This document shows positions 46,445 through 58,319 of a DNA stretch of 64,000 bases, piece after piece. The DNA is from Oxytricha trifallax (taxonomy: Eukaryota > Ciliophora > Spirotrichea > Sporadotrichida > Oxytrichidae): contig ARYC01000056.1 of assembly GCA_000711775.1 (NCBI GenBank), positions 1-64,000 of the forward strand, written 5' to 3'. A program made the translations under genes and the position numbers. Under the pieces are notes generated by a model that ran no database searches, had not been told where the DNA came from, and worked only from the letters and a program-made list of their open reading frames with translations. Numbering within the stretch: position 1 is the stretch's first letter; the number at the start of each line of letters is the position of its first letter.

Positions 46445-47348
46445 CTATATAATAATAAACATTACAAGAGAAATTATATAATTTAAGTTTTCCATTTAGA
46501 CTTTGTATATTAAATCAAACTAATTTTAAAAATGTAAATAAAAATTGATTAGTTTAAATTAAAGGCTTGAAAAATTTTATTTAATAAAAATAAAGATTTT
46601 AAGTTAAGATTAAATGGAATTAATTTATCTAAATTATAATTATAATGAATGCCTTATTTCATGAATATTAAATATATCTTGCTTTTTATACTTTTATAAT
46701 ATCTCAATTCCTTATCAACAATATCTTTTTTTACAATGTAGCCAATAAAAATCATCATTTTATTTAGCTTTAACCACTCAATTTTTTATTAAAATTACAA
46801 AAACATTAATTATTTTTCACATCAAATTAGTCTAATGACTAAATAAATTATTTATTGAATCAGTGATTATTTTACTATAAATTATTTAATACCAAATATT
46901 AATATTCTTAAATTTACAAATTAACTTATTTAAATCTACCCTTTGAGTTTCTTGAAAGATAAAATTCTTAGATTTCTTCTTTTAAACTTATTTAATTTAT
47001 TTGAAGTGAACTTTCTAAAATTTAATCATTGATTTCTTGGTAGATTTCTTACTAATTCAAATTTGGTTATAAATCAATTTTAACTTTGAGGTTTCTTTTA
47101 TCCATTTATTTTTGAATATTTTGATCAAGCAACGGATTAAATATTATCAGGATTTATGAATAGCTTTTGGGATTATATAATTTTAAATATAAATATTCGG
47201 CAATATATTAATGATAGAATATTATTAAGTAAATTTTAAGTCAAAATACAATATGTAATTAAATTTAGATATTATATTATGGTAATTTTGTTAATTTTTT
47301 GTATTTTAATAAATAAATAATGAAGGAGAAATTAATAATGTAAGAATA
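46445..47348. other. Non-coding AT-rich segment
   Basis: Nothing protein-like or repetitive seen. Confidence 0.5.
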
Positions 47349-47356
47349 GTATCTTT

Positions 47357-47869
47357 GGGGGGGGGAAGTTTCCTGCACTCGAGGAAGTTTCCTGCACTTT
47401 TTTAATTTGTATGTAAATTTAATAAATTTTAAATAAAAATATAAAATTTAGCAATTTTATGACCCTTTAATGTTAAAAGGATTTTTATACATCATTAAAG
47501 TAGTTTAATAAAAAATAGTCTAATATTATAAAGATATGTTAAGAACAAGATAAATTGAATCAGAATTTCAATAACAATTGGATACAATATTAAGAATTAC
47601 TATGAGTACAGAGAGGACAATGTAATGATTTAGAGACAGAAACCTAAAAATATTAGTTGAAATATGTCAGAGTTGTTGGGATCTCAAGAGAGATAATGAA
47701 TAATTGATTAATATATTAAATATAGTTTTAACAATGAAATTAGTTCGGAAGTTGGTTATAGTTGTTATAAAAATAATTTTAATAATAAAAAAAAATTTTA
47801 AAAAAAGTGCAGGAAACTTCCCTAAAAATTTTTTTTTATCATAAACCGGTGCAGGAAACTTCCCCCCCC
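47357..47869. mobile_element. MITE with G-run ends, duplication GTATCTTT
   Basis: 513 bp. Left GGGGGGGGGAAGTTTCCTGC, right GCAGGAAACTTCCCCCCCC, flanked by GTATCTTT (47349-47356 and 47870-47877). Each end has a second internal GGAAGTTTCCTGC copy. Interior matches the MITE at 15307-15807 in inverse orientation (AGTACAGAGAGGACAA against its complement). No ORF. Confidence 0.92.
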
Positions 47870-47879
47870 GTATCTTTTT

Positions 47880-50680
47880 TGGATAATTATTCTTAATTAT
47901 TAAGATGTAAATTATTGTAATAATTCAATGAATTTATGAATGAATATGAATGTTATTTATATTTAACTTTCGCTATCCTGCTAATGATTTATATAAATTA
48001 ATTTCTGCACATATTAAATTTTTGGTCTAAAATACAATAAAATAAGATTTTACATAAATCAAAGTAAATACTTTTTTGTTTATATAATTGATGTCTTTAA
48101 ATATTGTAAGAATGTCGTGTCTTCTCATCCTGTCAATTTACATTAAATTTATTTTATGTCATATTTATTTTATAATTTGGAACTTTTGGGTGTAAGTTTT
48201 TACTTTTAATGCTATTTTTTGTTGGAATATAAATTTTATGAAATAAAACAAACAATACATGCATATAAAATAGTAAACTTTAAATAATTTAGTGTTAATA
48301 ATTAAGAAATATCAAAGTACAGCACTTCTGAAAATTATAATAAAATTGAGCAGGTATTATTGTTAATATAAAAATATATTAAAATTTATATTTTTTTATT
48401 AATTTAAGCTTAAATATTACTAGTTAAATTCAAAAATTTTGAATTAAAATTATCAAAATTTTAAACTTATAAAAATCACTAATTTTTAATATTTTTTATT
48501 ATATAAAAGTGTAATATTACTAAAATGCAAAACAATCGGAAAAATAATAAACACAAAATGAAATAAATGTCATGATTCGTATAATTGCAAATTAAATTAT
48601 ATTTAACTCTGCACAAAATTAGGAAAATAAGGAATTTTTGTGAATATTACTGATAACATATAGTTTGGATTTTAATATAAACTTTTTATATTTTTATACT
48701 TTGCTATTTCAGAAATCAATTCTCTTTCAACGAAGAGACTTAAGTTAAAGTATTATTAAGAGTTATTAAGTATGTTTTTGAAATTATGAATATCTATTTC
48801 AATATATTTATTTTATCAAGCGCAATGAGCAGCTTCTAAATTTCGTAATTGTAGTTGGTACTTTATTTTAACCAGTAATAATTTATTTAAATTGTCAGAT
48901 TAATACACTTTAGTTTGAATTTGTATCATTACTTACCTATTAAAGTTGTTATAAAGAGAGAGAATTGTTCTTAAATAAAGTGGTTTATCCAATGTTAATT
49001 TTCTTTTAAACCAATTTTATTTGTTTTAGTTAATTATAAATATAATATGTTAATTTATGATTTTGAACAATTCTTTAATTTCAAAGATTTTTTATCAATA
49101 ATAACAAATAAATTACAAATATCTTAAGTCGCAATTTTAATAATTAGAAAATTATGAATAAGTAAAATTATTGAATTTTTTAAAAACAGTTTTCTACATA
49201 TTTAAAACATATAAAATTAAAATTTAAAGAAAAATAGTATATTATACATATACATACAATACAAGAGGGGAATAACTTAAATTTGACCAAATGCAAAATC
49301 TATTTATTGAACTCTGATTAAACAATTTAGATTGAATAATAAAGAAAAATAACTCAAATTTAATGAATAGTTGAGTAGATTCTTAATGACATGGATTAAA
49401 ATAAATAAAATTATTATTCATTCATATATGAATAATTTAAGTTTATAAGTTAGAGATGAGGGTTGACAATTATTCAATAAGTATTTGTGGACATAATATT
49501 AATTTAGATTGAATATTAATATTGATTAATTTATTTAAATCAATTTACATAGTCATGTCAACTGAAGGAAAAATTGCGACATTATTTACTTCAAGTAGTA
49601 GTTCTTGCCTCTGGTTTCTATAATTTTAAAAAATAAGAAGGGTCAGAAGACCCTTACATAATAGGGAGTAATACTTAACAAAGAAAAAATTCTTTCGAAA
49701 GTAGAAGAGAACGATCCGTAGTTGCTATCTATAGAAAATTAAAAATTTTCCAATTACCGGTTAATATTCATTCGCGGGACCTTCAAATATCATGAATTAA
49801 AACTATTACTTTAAATTTGTAAATTTTTACTTGATTATTTATTAAAGTTCAGTATATAAACTTTTATCTCATAACTACTTTAGAGTCGCTTATATATTTT
49901 TTGCATTAATTACGATAGTAAGAGATAAATTTAGCTTTTATAATCAACCAACAAAGAGTCATGTCATCATAAATATACTAGGAAATAATTAGAAAATTTC
50001 ACTTGATTAAAAAATAGATAAAGTAGTTACAAATTACGTATAATTATCAACTAATGATGAAATTGAAGAATATAAAATTATAATTGATTTGTTATATCTT
50101 ATATGTTTGATAGAAAAATTAATTCTTTAATTAATATTTAAGAGTCTAAGATGCTAAATTTAATATTATAGAAAATAAAATTTGAAAGGTTTGATGTTAA
50201 TTCATATAAACGGTTGATAACCTCCCGTAAATTAATTCAATGGCTAAAAATCATCATCATCATAGAAAATAAAAAGATTTGGCTACTCGTAGGAATCATA
50301 AATTTAAATTTAAATTTATCTTTAATTACATGATTGTAAAAATTAAATCACTCCCTGATAAAATATATAGAAAATAAAGTTCTATTGAATAAGAAGAAAT
50401 CTTTCAAAATCCTAGGTAAAACATAATTATAATAATGGAAGGATTTAATTACAAAAATACACTAAATAATAAATCGGAAATCATCTATAAATTAATAAAT
50501 CATCCCAATAATGATCAAAGCTATTCATAAAATTAATAAAAAATTTTATCTAAAATGTAATAAAATTCCAATAATTTAAATTACTTATTTGATTAACTAG
50601 AAAAATTTATAACTAAAAATATTTTTGCGCCTTATTAAAATATAAATTTCTTTTAAGAATATATAAATATAGGATTTATT
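47880..50680. other. Long non-coding AT-rich segment of copy B
   Basis: No gene seen in 2.8 kb. Parts align by eye to copy A non-coding DNA (48090-48140, 48300-48350, 50380-50525), which shows that the duplication extended beyond the coding MDSs. Confidence 0.55.
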
Positions 50681-50683
50681 CCT

Positions 50684-51015
50684 TCAAATTTAAAGTAATT
50701 TCTAGATTTTCCCACTCTATCTCTGATGTTCATGAATTTTATTGTTCATTTTTAGAGCTTTCTCAAATCTTTCTAACTTTGAACTTACATCATTTAAGTT
50801 GTTAAGATCGTGATTCTGTTCTATTTTATGTATTCTGAAAGGAGCATGTTTTGGATAATGTAAAACTTGAATTAATTTCTGTTTTTTTTTAAAGAGAATA
50901 GTCTTTTCCCATCAAAATATTCGACTATGAAAGCATCATGTCTAAGCCCTTGTACATCAATAGCAATTTTTCCTATTTTTTTATTTATGTATTTTTCGTC
51001 TATATAATTTCTTGT
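50684..51015 (-). CDS. 3' part of an unidentified gene
   Basis: Minus-strand frame KIGKIAIDVQGLRHDAFIVE, then YFDGKRLFS, and after an A9 run, in another phase, QKLIQVLHYPKHAPFRIHKI and LERFEKALKMNNKIHEHQRQ, closing at TGA 50686-50684. The phase change falls in the homopolymer (50882-50890 on plus), so a sequence error, a polymorphism or a junction may be responsible. The C terminus is charged and probably helical. No family recognised. The upstream part may lie in another MDS that I did not find. Confidence 0.5.
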
Positions 51016-51114
51016 AAAACAATAATTTTAATCGTGATAAATCAAGTTAATTTAATAGTTAATATTACATTTATAGAGAGCATCAGTGAGATATAGTATT
51101 TTAATATTGTGGTA

Positions 51115-51500
51115 ATACATTGAAATTTGAAATTAGCTTAAAATAAATATATAAAAAATCATAATATTATCAGTTAAAGTTAGCCAAATTTGAATATATT
51201 GAGCTCATTTGAAATAAAAATAAAAACTTATTAGAATTAACTATTTGCTGTAATATTTTATCTCATCCCTAAAAATAACTCTAGTTTAATTAAGTGCTCA
51301 AAATTCTATTAAATATAAAGTAACATTAAAATCAAGTGTTATTAATATATAGTGATAAGATAAAATAGTGACGTAAACATTAAAGTGCAGTTAATCATAA
51401 TACTCTATCGAAAAAAGGAAAGATCGTTTTAATTATAAATAACTGCGAATATACTGATTTTTATTAATTTAATTTTGCAAATTCAAATGTATTAATACCT
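51115..51500. mobile_element. Diverged relative of the 26125-26546 foldback element
   Basis: Follows the order of the 26125 element on both arms: CAGTTAAAGTTAGCC, then TATTTTATCTCATCCC, then the inverted GATAAGATAAAATAGT and CAAATTCAAATGTATT. The arms no longer pair well, so an old copy. Confidence 0.6.
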
Positions 51501-51851
51501 ATTAAAATCACATTTTAATAATTGGCAATAAAATATCTAACCTTAATAAAATATTTTATAACAAAATAATTCATAAATGGCATAAATATATGAAAAACAT
51601 TTTTTAATGAATAATTTAAAATAAAGAACGAAAGTGAAAAAAAGAGTCCAACTATATTTATTTATTATATTATATTATTATTTATTATGATTAATTTTAG
51701 TAATATTGGTTTGATTGTTTGGAAATTTAATCAAAATAATCAGCATATCTTGACTCAAATAGAAATCATCTAAACTTTCTGTTCACTATTTAAATATAAT
51801 TCAAAAAATTTGAAACTGGATAAAATTATGTTATTAAAAATAAATTTTGAA

Positions 51852-52398
51852 TCACACTCTTAAGTAGAGGAAAAGATTCTGCATTCTTAATACTCTCTCG
51901 TTTACGAGTATGATAGCTTTAGCATGCGTGTATGCAGCCTCAAGTTGAAGTTGCTCGTCTGCTGCAAGTCTAAGAGCGTTAAGGTGCTCTCCCTCGCTTT
52001 TAATTGCTTCAATTCTTAGAAGAAGAAGGTCCTGGCAGATTAAATGATTCAAGAATAGTCTCTATTCTATAAGCAGACTCTTTGCTTTATCGACATCTTC
52101 ATTTCTGAAGTGGTCAGCAAGGGTCTTATGCGCCCACACCATGTCCTTTCTCTTTTAAATTATCTAAGTGTCTGTTAAGAAAAATACTGAGAGATTAAAT
52201 TTTAGCCCTAAATTCAACTAAAATTTAATACTCTTTGCTTGAGAAATCGGACCAAGTTCCTGCTTGTGTCTAACGTCAATCAACTCAATGATTTTGTCAA
52301 TCTAAAATAAATTAATAACTAACAAAATTTAATACTGATTTTTTCTCTTCCTCCGAGAGGGAGTCGAATGGTTGTGGATCAAGGCAGTTTTGTTCCAT
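51852..52398 (-). CDS. Small helical protein, three exons, complete
   Basis: 150 residues. Exons 52398-52336, 52301-52232 and 52171-51852 sum to 453 nt, an exact multiple of three. ATG 52398 opens MEQNCLDPQPFDSLSEEEKK, stop TGA 51854-51852. The introns, 34 bp and 60 bp, both begin GTATTAAATTTT and end TTTTAG or TTAACAG. The rest (IIELIDVRHKQELGPISQ; HFRNEDVDKAKSLLIEQRLF; HLNALRLAADEQLQLEAAYT) is charged and almost wholly alpha-helical. No signal peptide or membrane helix. The DVDKAKSLLIEQRLFLNHL stretch recalls the C-terminal helices of HscB-type co-chaperones, but there is no J domain, so I leave it unnamed. Appears as one uninterrupted MDS. Confidence 0.8.
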
Positions 52399-52399
52399 C

Positions 52400-54405
52400 T
52401 GTATTTAGACTTTTAGATATAAATAACAATAAATTTATTAGAGTTTCTATTGCGATATAAATTTGAGTATTCTGATTTGAATATTCACAAATTAATATAA
52501 TCTAATTTTATGAATTAAGCAATATTAATTGGATATTTTAAAAACAAACATAATCTGAAAATTCTAATAAATAAAAAATATATAATGTTACTAAATAATT
52601 AATTAATAACTCTCCGCTTGAATAATGGATTTTTTCCATAAAATAGTTTATTTTAATATTAATAACCATTATTTAAAGGCCAATTAAATTTTGTAATTTT
52701 TCATATTTAATTTCAATAAATAAAATTACTTTAATTTAAAATAGAAAGAATCGTTTTTTCTTTCTTTATTTTTGAAAATTAATTAATATTAATAAAAGGT
52801 ATAATTGTAAATTAATATAAATAAGATTTCAATTTTTGTAATTTAATTTATATCTTGGTATTTGAATTTATATGATGAATTTACTTACCTAATCAAAAGC
52901 TATAGCTTTTTTTCTCTAAAAGCAATAAAATTTTGAGTAAAATGTTTTAAAAACCAGAAAATTCAAAATTATTTAAGAGATAAAATGCTTTTTCTTTCTT
53001 TTCATCATTAAAATTTATTTAAAAAGCTTTGCAGCTTCTAAAGAATTTTATAAATCATAGTACAAATAAATGTATTATTTAAAATCAAATCATGTTTAAT
53101 GTTTTTTTTATAAATGATTGTTGAAAACATTCTATTTTAAGAATTCTTCTAACTTTTACTAATCTTTCTTAAGAAGTTCTTTGACTGAATTCATATTTTA
53201 TTATACAATTTTCTATAATTAGTAATTATAATTATACCAACAAATTAAAATTTAAATTAAGAATTTAATATAGAATCAATTATTAGTTTTAAGATTGATT
53301 ATTTCTTGTGAAAGTCTAATATCATACTAAAGATATTTAGGATTACAAATTACTTTTATTTTATTAGAAATAATTTCACTTTATATTTATCATAATATTA
53401 GACCTACTCAGAAATTAGAATAAATTTATTTATGACTTAGGGTTTCTATTGACCTAGTTCTACTCATCATAGTTCTTAACTTAAGAATACTTTATCCGTT
53501 AAATGCATCGATAATTTCTTAAATTTTATAGTATATTCAACGGTATGACATCGCTCTTTTAAGTATAATTATTAAGAATTAAATAAAAATTCAAAGTCTC
53601 AAAATAAAGCATAAGATAATAAAATTGCCAACGCTTGAGCTATCTTAATAGACAATTAAATTTGATAATAAAATCTTCATCATTGATGTATTGAATATGT
53701 ATAGTATATTTGTTGGTCATTTTTATGAATAAAGTTAAAATAAACACTAAAAAACTTATCATTCAAATAGGTACTATCAATGGGTAAGCAAGTTTGTTTG
53801 ATTCTCAAATTAATAGTTACTACTCCGGTAACTGATTTATGATTAATATTTATTTTTTAAATATTCAAATTTATTTATCAAGGATAAGGTTCCTTTTGAT
53901 AAGATTTCGGCATCCAATACCGTTAATAAAACTATATCAATATAATAACTCTAGATTTAGAAAAAGGTTAATTATTTTTAATTTAAACACTAAAATTTTA
54001 AATGTGGTCTTGAATTAAAGATTGATATGATAAATAAATTTTTATGTAAGAACTATCATATTAAATTTGCTGTCTGACTTCAGCCAAATTTTAACATCTG
54101 CTTTACTTGAATAGCAATAAGAACATTTATCCAGTGAAGTATGACTTCTCTGCTTTAAATCGAAGTTTAATTTTAAGGTTTTGATTTTCAAGGCTGTATT
54201 ATTTATTAAAAATAATAATTTGCTTGGCGTAAAATAAAGAAAATAAAAAACGAATTTGATATTTAAAATCATTTTTGTTATAAATTAAAAAAGCTTTTAT
54301 TAAAAAGTGATTCGTCGTAAGCTGAAAATGTTAGAATAATTTCACATATATCAAATCTTCTCCAAAATTTATGAATTTTATTTTTATTAAAAGTATTATA
54401 TTCAG
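52400..54405. other. Non-coding AT-rich spacer
   Basis: No convincing frame (a 76-codon minus frame at 54042-54272 has AT-driven composition and no homologue-like pattern), no repeats, no element ends. Confidence 0.5.
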
Positions 54406-54408
54406 AAT

Positions 54409-55140
54409 CAAATCCCCAAAGCCCCTTAAAAAGTGTTAAATGTATTTTAATTTTTTCGAATGGAAAATTAGGATAAAATTAGTGATTTAAGGTGTTTTAT
54501 ATAAAAATATGTTATGATAAAGTTTTAAAAATATAATTATAAGTGGATATTATCTTGCACTTAAATAGGAGATCAATCCTGTAAAGAAAATATGATAAAG
54601 TTAACGGAAGTTGAAACAAGATCAGAGTTGGATTTCAATTTTAACCTATTAATTTCCATTTAATTAGCATTAAATTTAATTAAATAAATTTAATTATTAC
54701 CTGTAATATATCAGTATAATTTTAATGGAACAATTTTAATAATACCAAAAACTAATTAGTACATAGATCTAAAACAAATGAGATTATAATGGAAAATTTC
54801 CAAAATGATTCAATGTCGAATTAGTTCCAAATAATGTAAAAAATGGAGTCCTTTTAAATTATAAGAAATTTTTTAAATGAAATTTAGCTATTTTTATTTA
54901 GCAAGTGAAGTAAACAACTAATGTGCTTATCTTTAAATTTTGGTAGGGGAATAATTTCAAAATAACATTTATGTAGATGTATTGATGATAAAAATTTAGA
55001 GATTATATATTTCAACCATGAAAATTATTTAAATCTAACAACAACAACAAATTTAGTTAGTAAAAAAGAACCATAATCCTCAATTTTACTCTCATCTATC
55101 AAAACAAATATAAATTAAATTAAGGGGTTTTGGGGTTTTT
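54409..55140. mobile_element. Short element with telomere-like inverted ends
   Basis: Left CAAATCCCCAAAGCCCCTTA (54409) and right TAAGGGGTTTTGGGGTTTTT (to 55140) are inverted copies of the TBE terminal 17-mer plus TTA, 732 bp apart. AAT lies just before the left end. The right flank reads AAG rather than AAT. The interior has no TBE gene and no shared subterminal region, so either a non-autonomous TBE-related element or two unrelated relic ends. Confidence 0.55.
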
Positions 55141-55916
55141 AAGCTTAATTTAAATAATTAAATAAAACTACTGTAATTTTTCTTTTTGTACAAGAAATTT
55201 GTATTTAAGTATAAATTTTAAGTTTTGTAAGTATCTTATATAAATAAATAATTTCTTTCTCTGAAATTAAAATTAAAATTTTAATAAAATAATCTTTAAA
55301 CAAACAATGTTTATATTCGATATTGACGTATTTAATATAATCAAATATTTCAATTTATAAAATATAATACTTAATGATAGGTAATTGCATTGTTTGCTAA
55401 AAAGTTTAATAAGAATTGAAGACATATGATATGATATGATAAGATATGATAAGATTTGTCTAGATATATAAAGTGTTGTAATAAATCAAAATAAAATATA
55501 TAAAAATGTAGATTTCTTAGTTATAATAAAATATAAAAAATATTAATTTCGAAATAGTAAAGTGAGTTGAGATGGCAATTTATGATTTTCAATTCATGAA
55601 AGAAAGAATGCTAAAAAATATCCAACTTATTCTAATAAAAAAACTCTGCAAATTTAGAATTTCAAACCCAAATATTAAGTAAAATTAGATATTAAAAAAT
55701 CGCGTACACCTTTCATGTTGATTCAAGCAATGAATAAAAAATGATTTTATTTTAAGTTGTTTATATTTTCTTTTATCATAATTAATATTATGAATTGTGG
55801 AGTTTTATTTCTATTTTGAAAAATAGTATATAAATTAATAGTTACAATTGTTAATATTCAAAATTTAATAAAGTAATTTTTTAGATCGCACTCAATTTCC
55901 TAAACTAACTCCAAAC
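55141..55916. other. Non-coding AT-rich spacer 5' of the AP2 gene
   Basis: No gene seen. A short imperfect tandem of ATATGAT/AAGATATGAT lies at 55424-55458. No recognisable promoter motif. Confidence 0.5.
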
Positions 55917-57687
55917 ATGAACAATACCATCAACTCTTATCAAAACTTACCCTAACTCCCAAGTTTTCAGTACACCTAAATATTAAAATATCGTAGTGCT
56001 ATCATTTTATTCTATGTCTGGCATTATTTCTATAATAAATAAGTAACTAAATGAGCCAGTAACCTATGCACTAAGTCACAGCTCAACCCACTTAGTAATA
56101 CTACACCCCCTAGCAAATCCAAATCCTTAACCCCCTGAATTAAAGCAACAGCTAGCAATAAAACTTCTGCAACTCTACCATCTCGAATAACCAATTAAGT
56201 CAAGTGATCTTTTTACAAAACAATAACCGTGTAGTTAATCCCTAGATCATTAAGCCTATCTCTACTATTGCATGCAATTCCAATCCACAACAGTCTAATC
56301 AAGTCTAAACGTAGAGTTATTTGGTTTAAAGACCCGCTTACGTTAACTAGCAATTTTAATAGCTAAGTGTCAGACAGCCTCAGTCTCAAACTTAACATTT
56401 CAGTTGTGGCAATATGTCAGATAGATAGGTAAATATTATAAATTCCCAACCATCCCACACAAATTTAAATAACTTATGATCATATTTAGTGGTTATTTTC
56501 TTTATAAATTTTACCTTACAATAATTAAGTTCCTTGTAAATGCCCTCTCCCTAAATGAATATGAATTCTTAAATGAACTCATAATTCAAATTCCCACTGC
56601 ATTATTCTTTGAGTTTAATTTTTATAGATGTATGACTTAGCTTTAAAAGATATGTAATAAATCATTTAAAGCAAATAAAATATTACGAGAAATTGAGTGG
56701 TATGGATGTGAGTCAAACATCACAACAATTTACTCCAGCTAACACTTTTTAAAAAGGTAACCTAAATATCTAAAGATCAACTCATTAAAACTATTCATTA
56801 CGTGCGTAAACTGAATTCGCTATCGAAAATACAAACTTTCTACAACAATCCCTCCCCAGTCAGTATAGTAATTAATATTTATTTATAGTCCTATATATGT
56901 GTATATTATAGATCTCTCAAATTCTAATCAATCCCTAGTAATATGGAGGTGAAAGATTGGAGAATCACTAACAGTTCAATTAATCGACTCAGGAGCTTAG
57001 ATTTTAACAACAAATCTATATGGGAGGCGAAGACTCATTCTCAATTTCTTCATAAAATCTTCATGATACACTCAATCAATTTTATTTCAAAATTTGATAA
57101 GATATTATATAAAAAAATAGCCATTTTACTTGCTTATTAAAATTAATCATAGTAAAATTTAAAAATTTTTTTCATATTCATTACATAAATGACTGATAAT
57201 AGAAGAATTGCTAGATTAAAAAAAGCAAGATCTTGCTAAGTAACTCTCTACCATTCCTGACACTGACTAAATCATTCTCTGGAGCAAAAATAAGATCTAA
57301 TATGCGAAGAGTAAGAGAGGTTCTCGCTATAGAGGAGTTTCAAAAAATGGAAAAAAGTGGCAGGTTCAACTTCTTGGAAATATGAGAAAAAGATATATAG
57401 GATCAATTAGCAGCGAGGATTAAGCCGCCTAAATTTACGACCATTATGCAATATATAATGCACTAATTTAGAGAAGATTTTCTCTTAACTTATTGCTAGA
57501 ATTTTATTTGCCTCTCCTTTTATTTATATTTAAACATGCAATAATAACCCACGGTCTCAGAGCGAAGACCAATTTCCACTACACAAAGCAGGAAATTCAG
57601 AACATCATGAATCGCTTTACTGAGAGTGACATACTAAACCCTGGCAAGAACATCATAAAATCTTGCAGCAGTTATACCAACAACTGA
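55917..57687 (+). CDS. AP2/ERF-domain DNA-binding protein, six MDSs
   Basis: Likely DNA-binding regulator. MDSs 55917-55982, 56042-56454, 56722-56872, 56943-57068, 57199-57453 and 57544-57687 join through pointers TAAATA, CATC, TAGTAAT, TGATA and ATGCAATA. They sum to 1155 nt = 385 codons in one phase (384 residues). ATG 55917 (MNNTINSYQNLPQLPSFQ), stop TGA 57685-57687. Residues 20-230 are Gln/Asn-rich (TQQYYTPQQIQILNPLNQ) with TAA/TAG for most Gln. The AP2 domain is about residues 280-335: SRYRGVSKNGKKWQVQL, RYIGSISSEDQAAQIYDHYA, then, after the last junction, IITHGLRAKTNFHYT. AP2 domains are known from plants, apicomplexans and ciliates. The 4- and 5-bp pointers are the least certain joins. 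Confidence 0.8.
55983..56041. other. IES 1 of the AP2 gene, pointer TAAATA
   Basis: 59 bp between TAAATA at 55977-55982 and 56036-56041. Removal changes YTQ-ILKYRS... (closing at TGA) to YTQISNQMSQQPMHQ, in phase. Confidence 0.8.
56455..56721. other. IES 2 of the AP2 gene, pointer CATC
   Basis: 267 bp between CATC at 56451-56454 and 56718-56721. Removal joins IINSQPS to QQFTPANTF in phase. The short pointer makes the exact border tentative. Confidence 0.55.
56873..56942. other. IES 3 of the AP2 gene, pointer TAGTAAT
   Basis: 70 bp between TAGTAAT at 56866-56872 and 56936-56942. Removal takes out a hydrophobic AT-rich stretch and joins LPSQYSN to MEVKDWRI. Confidence 0.65.
57069..57198. other. 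IES 4 of the AP2 gene, pointer TGATA
   Basis: 130 bp between TGATA at 57064-57068 and 57194-57198. It contains TGA stops in phase. Removal joins FLHKIFMI to IEELLDQKKQD. Confidence 0.6.
57454..57543. other. IES 5, inside the AP2 domain, pointer ATGCAATA
   Basis: 90 bp (30 codons) between ATGCAATA at 57446-57453 and 57536-57543. It is open in phase, but its hydrophobic product (LLLEFYLPLLLFIFK) does not belong in an AP2 domain. Removal gives YDHYAIITHGLRAKTNFHYT, the normal end of the fold. Confidence 0.85.
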
Positions 57688-57689
57688 AA

Positions 57690-58295
57690 CATTAAATTAA
57701 AGATGACTCCATCTTAATTTTCATTTGCATAATAAATATAAAAGAGGTATAAAAACTATTAAAATTGTTAAAGCCTCAATAAATTCACCTATCATAATTT
57801 ATATCTAATTCACATGTAAACTAATAGTTAACTTGCATTTTATAATAAATATAAAATAAGGGATAATATTTACAATAAGGATACATAATATTTACTATCA
57901 ATTCATTTTTAAATAAAGCTTGCATTAAAAAATCATACAAACATTAATTTTCCTAAATTTTACTCAATTATAAGACTAAGGTTCTACAGGTATAAAGAAA
58001 TTTTATAATTTCTGTCAATCCTCATCTTTTTGGATATCTAGTACGAAACGGAGGAAAATAAATTTGAACCTTCTTTTTTATAAATTTACTCAAGTTACGC
58101 AATTGAATATTCTTTTATATTCTTGTAAATATTGCTTCGGTTTATAAATTTAAAGTCCTTATTAAAATCCCCCCCCCTTATTTATTTAGAATTTCATTAA
58201 TATCATAAAATATTAAACTAAACTAAAAAATAGCATCCCCAAAAAACCATATTGAAGAAAAATTATGTAATAGGAAAAAGGTTTTACCTATATTA
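57690..58295. other. Non-coding AT-rich spacer
   Basis: Nothing protein-like seen. A C9 run at about 58169-58177 is not part of a recognisable MITE end. Confidence 0.5.
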
Positions 58296-58319
58296 CTTTT
58301 TTAAATATATAAAAAGTCC

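Noticed and set aside
56880..57100. Gln-rich alternative frame (INPQQYGGERLENHQQ) in the AP2 gene
   Set aside because: It closes at TGA before the AP2 MDS. The frame MEVKDWRITNSSINRL agrees in phase with pointers on both sides and gives a total of exactly 385 codons.
58169..58177. C9 run as a possible MITE end
   Set aside because: No GGAAACTT motif next to it and no partner end nearby.
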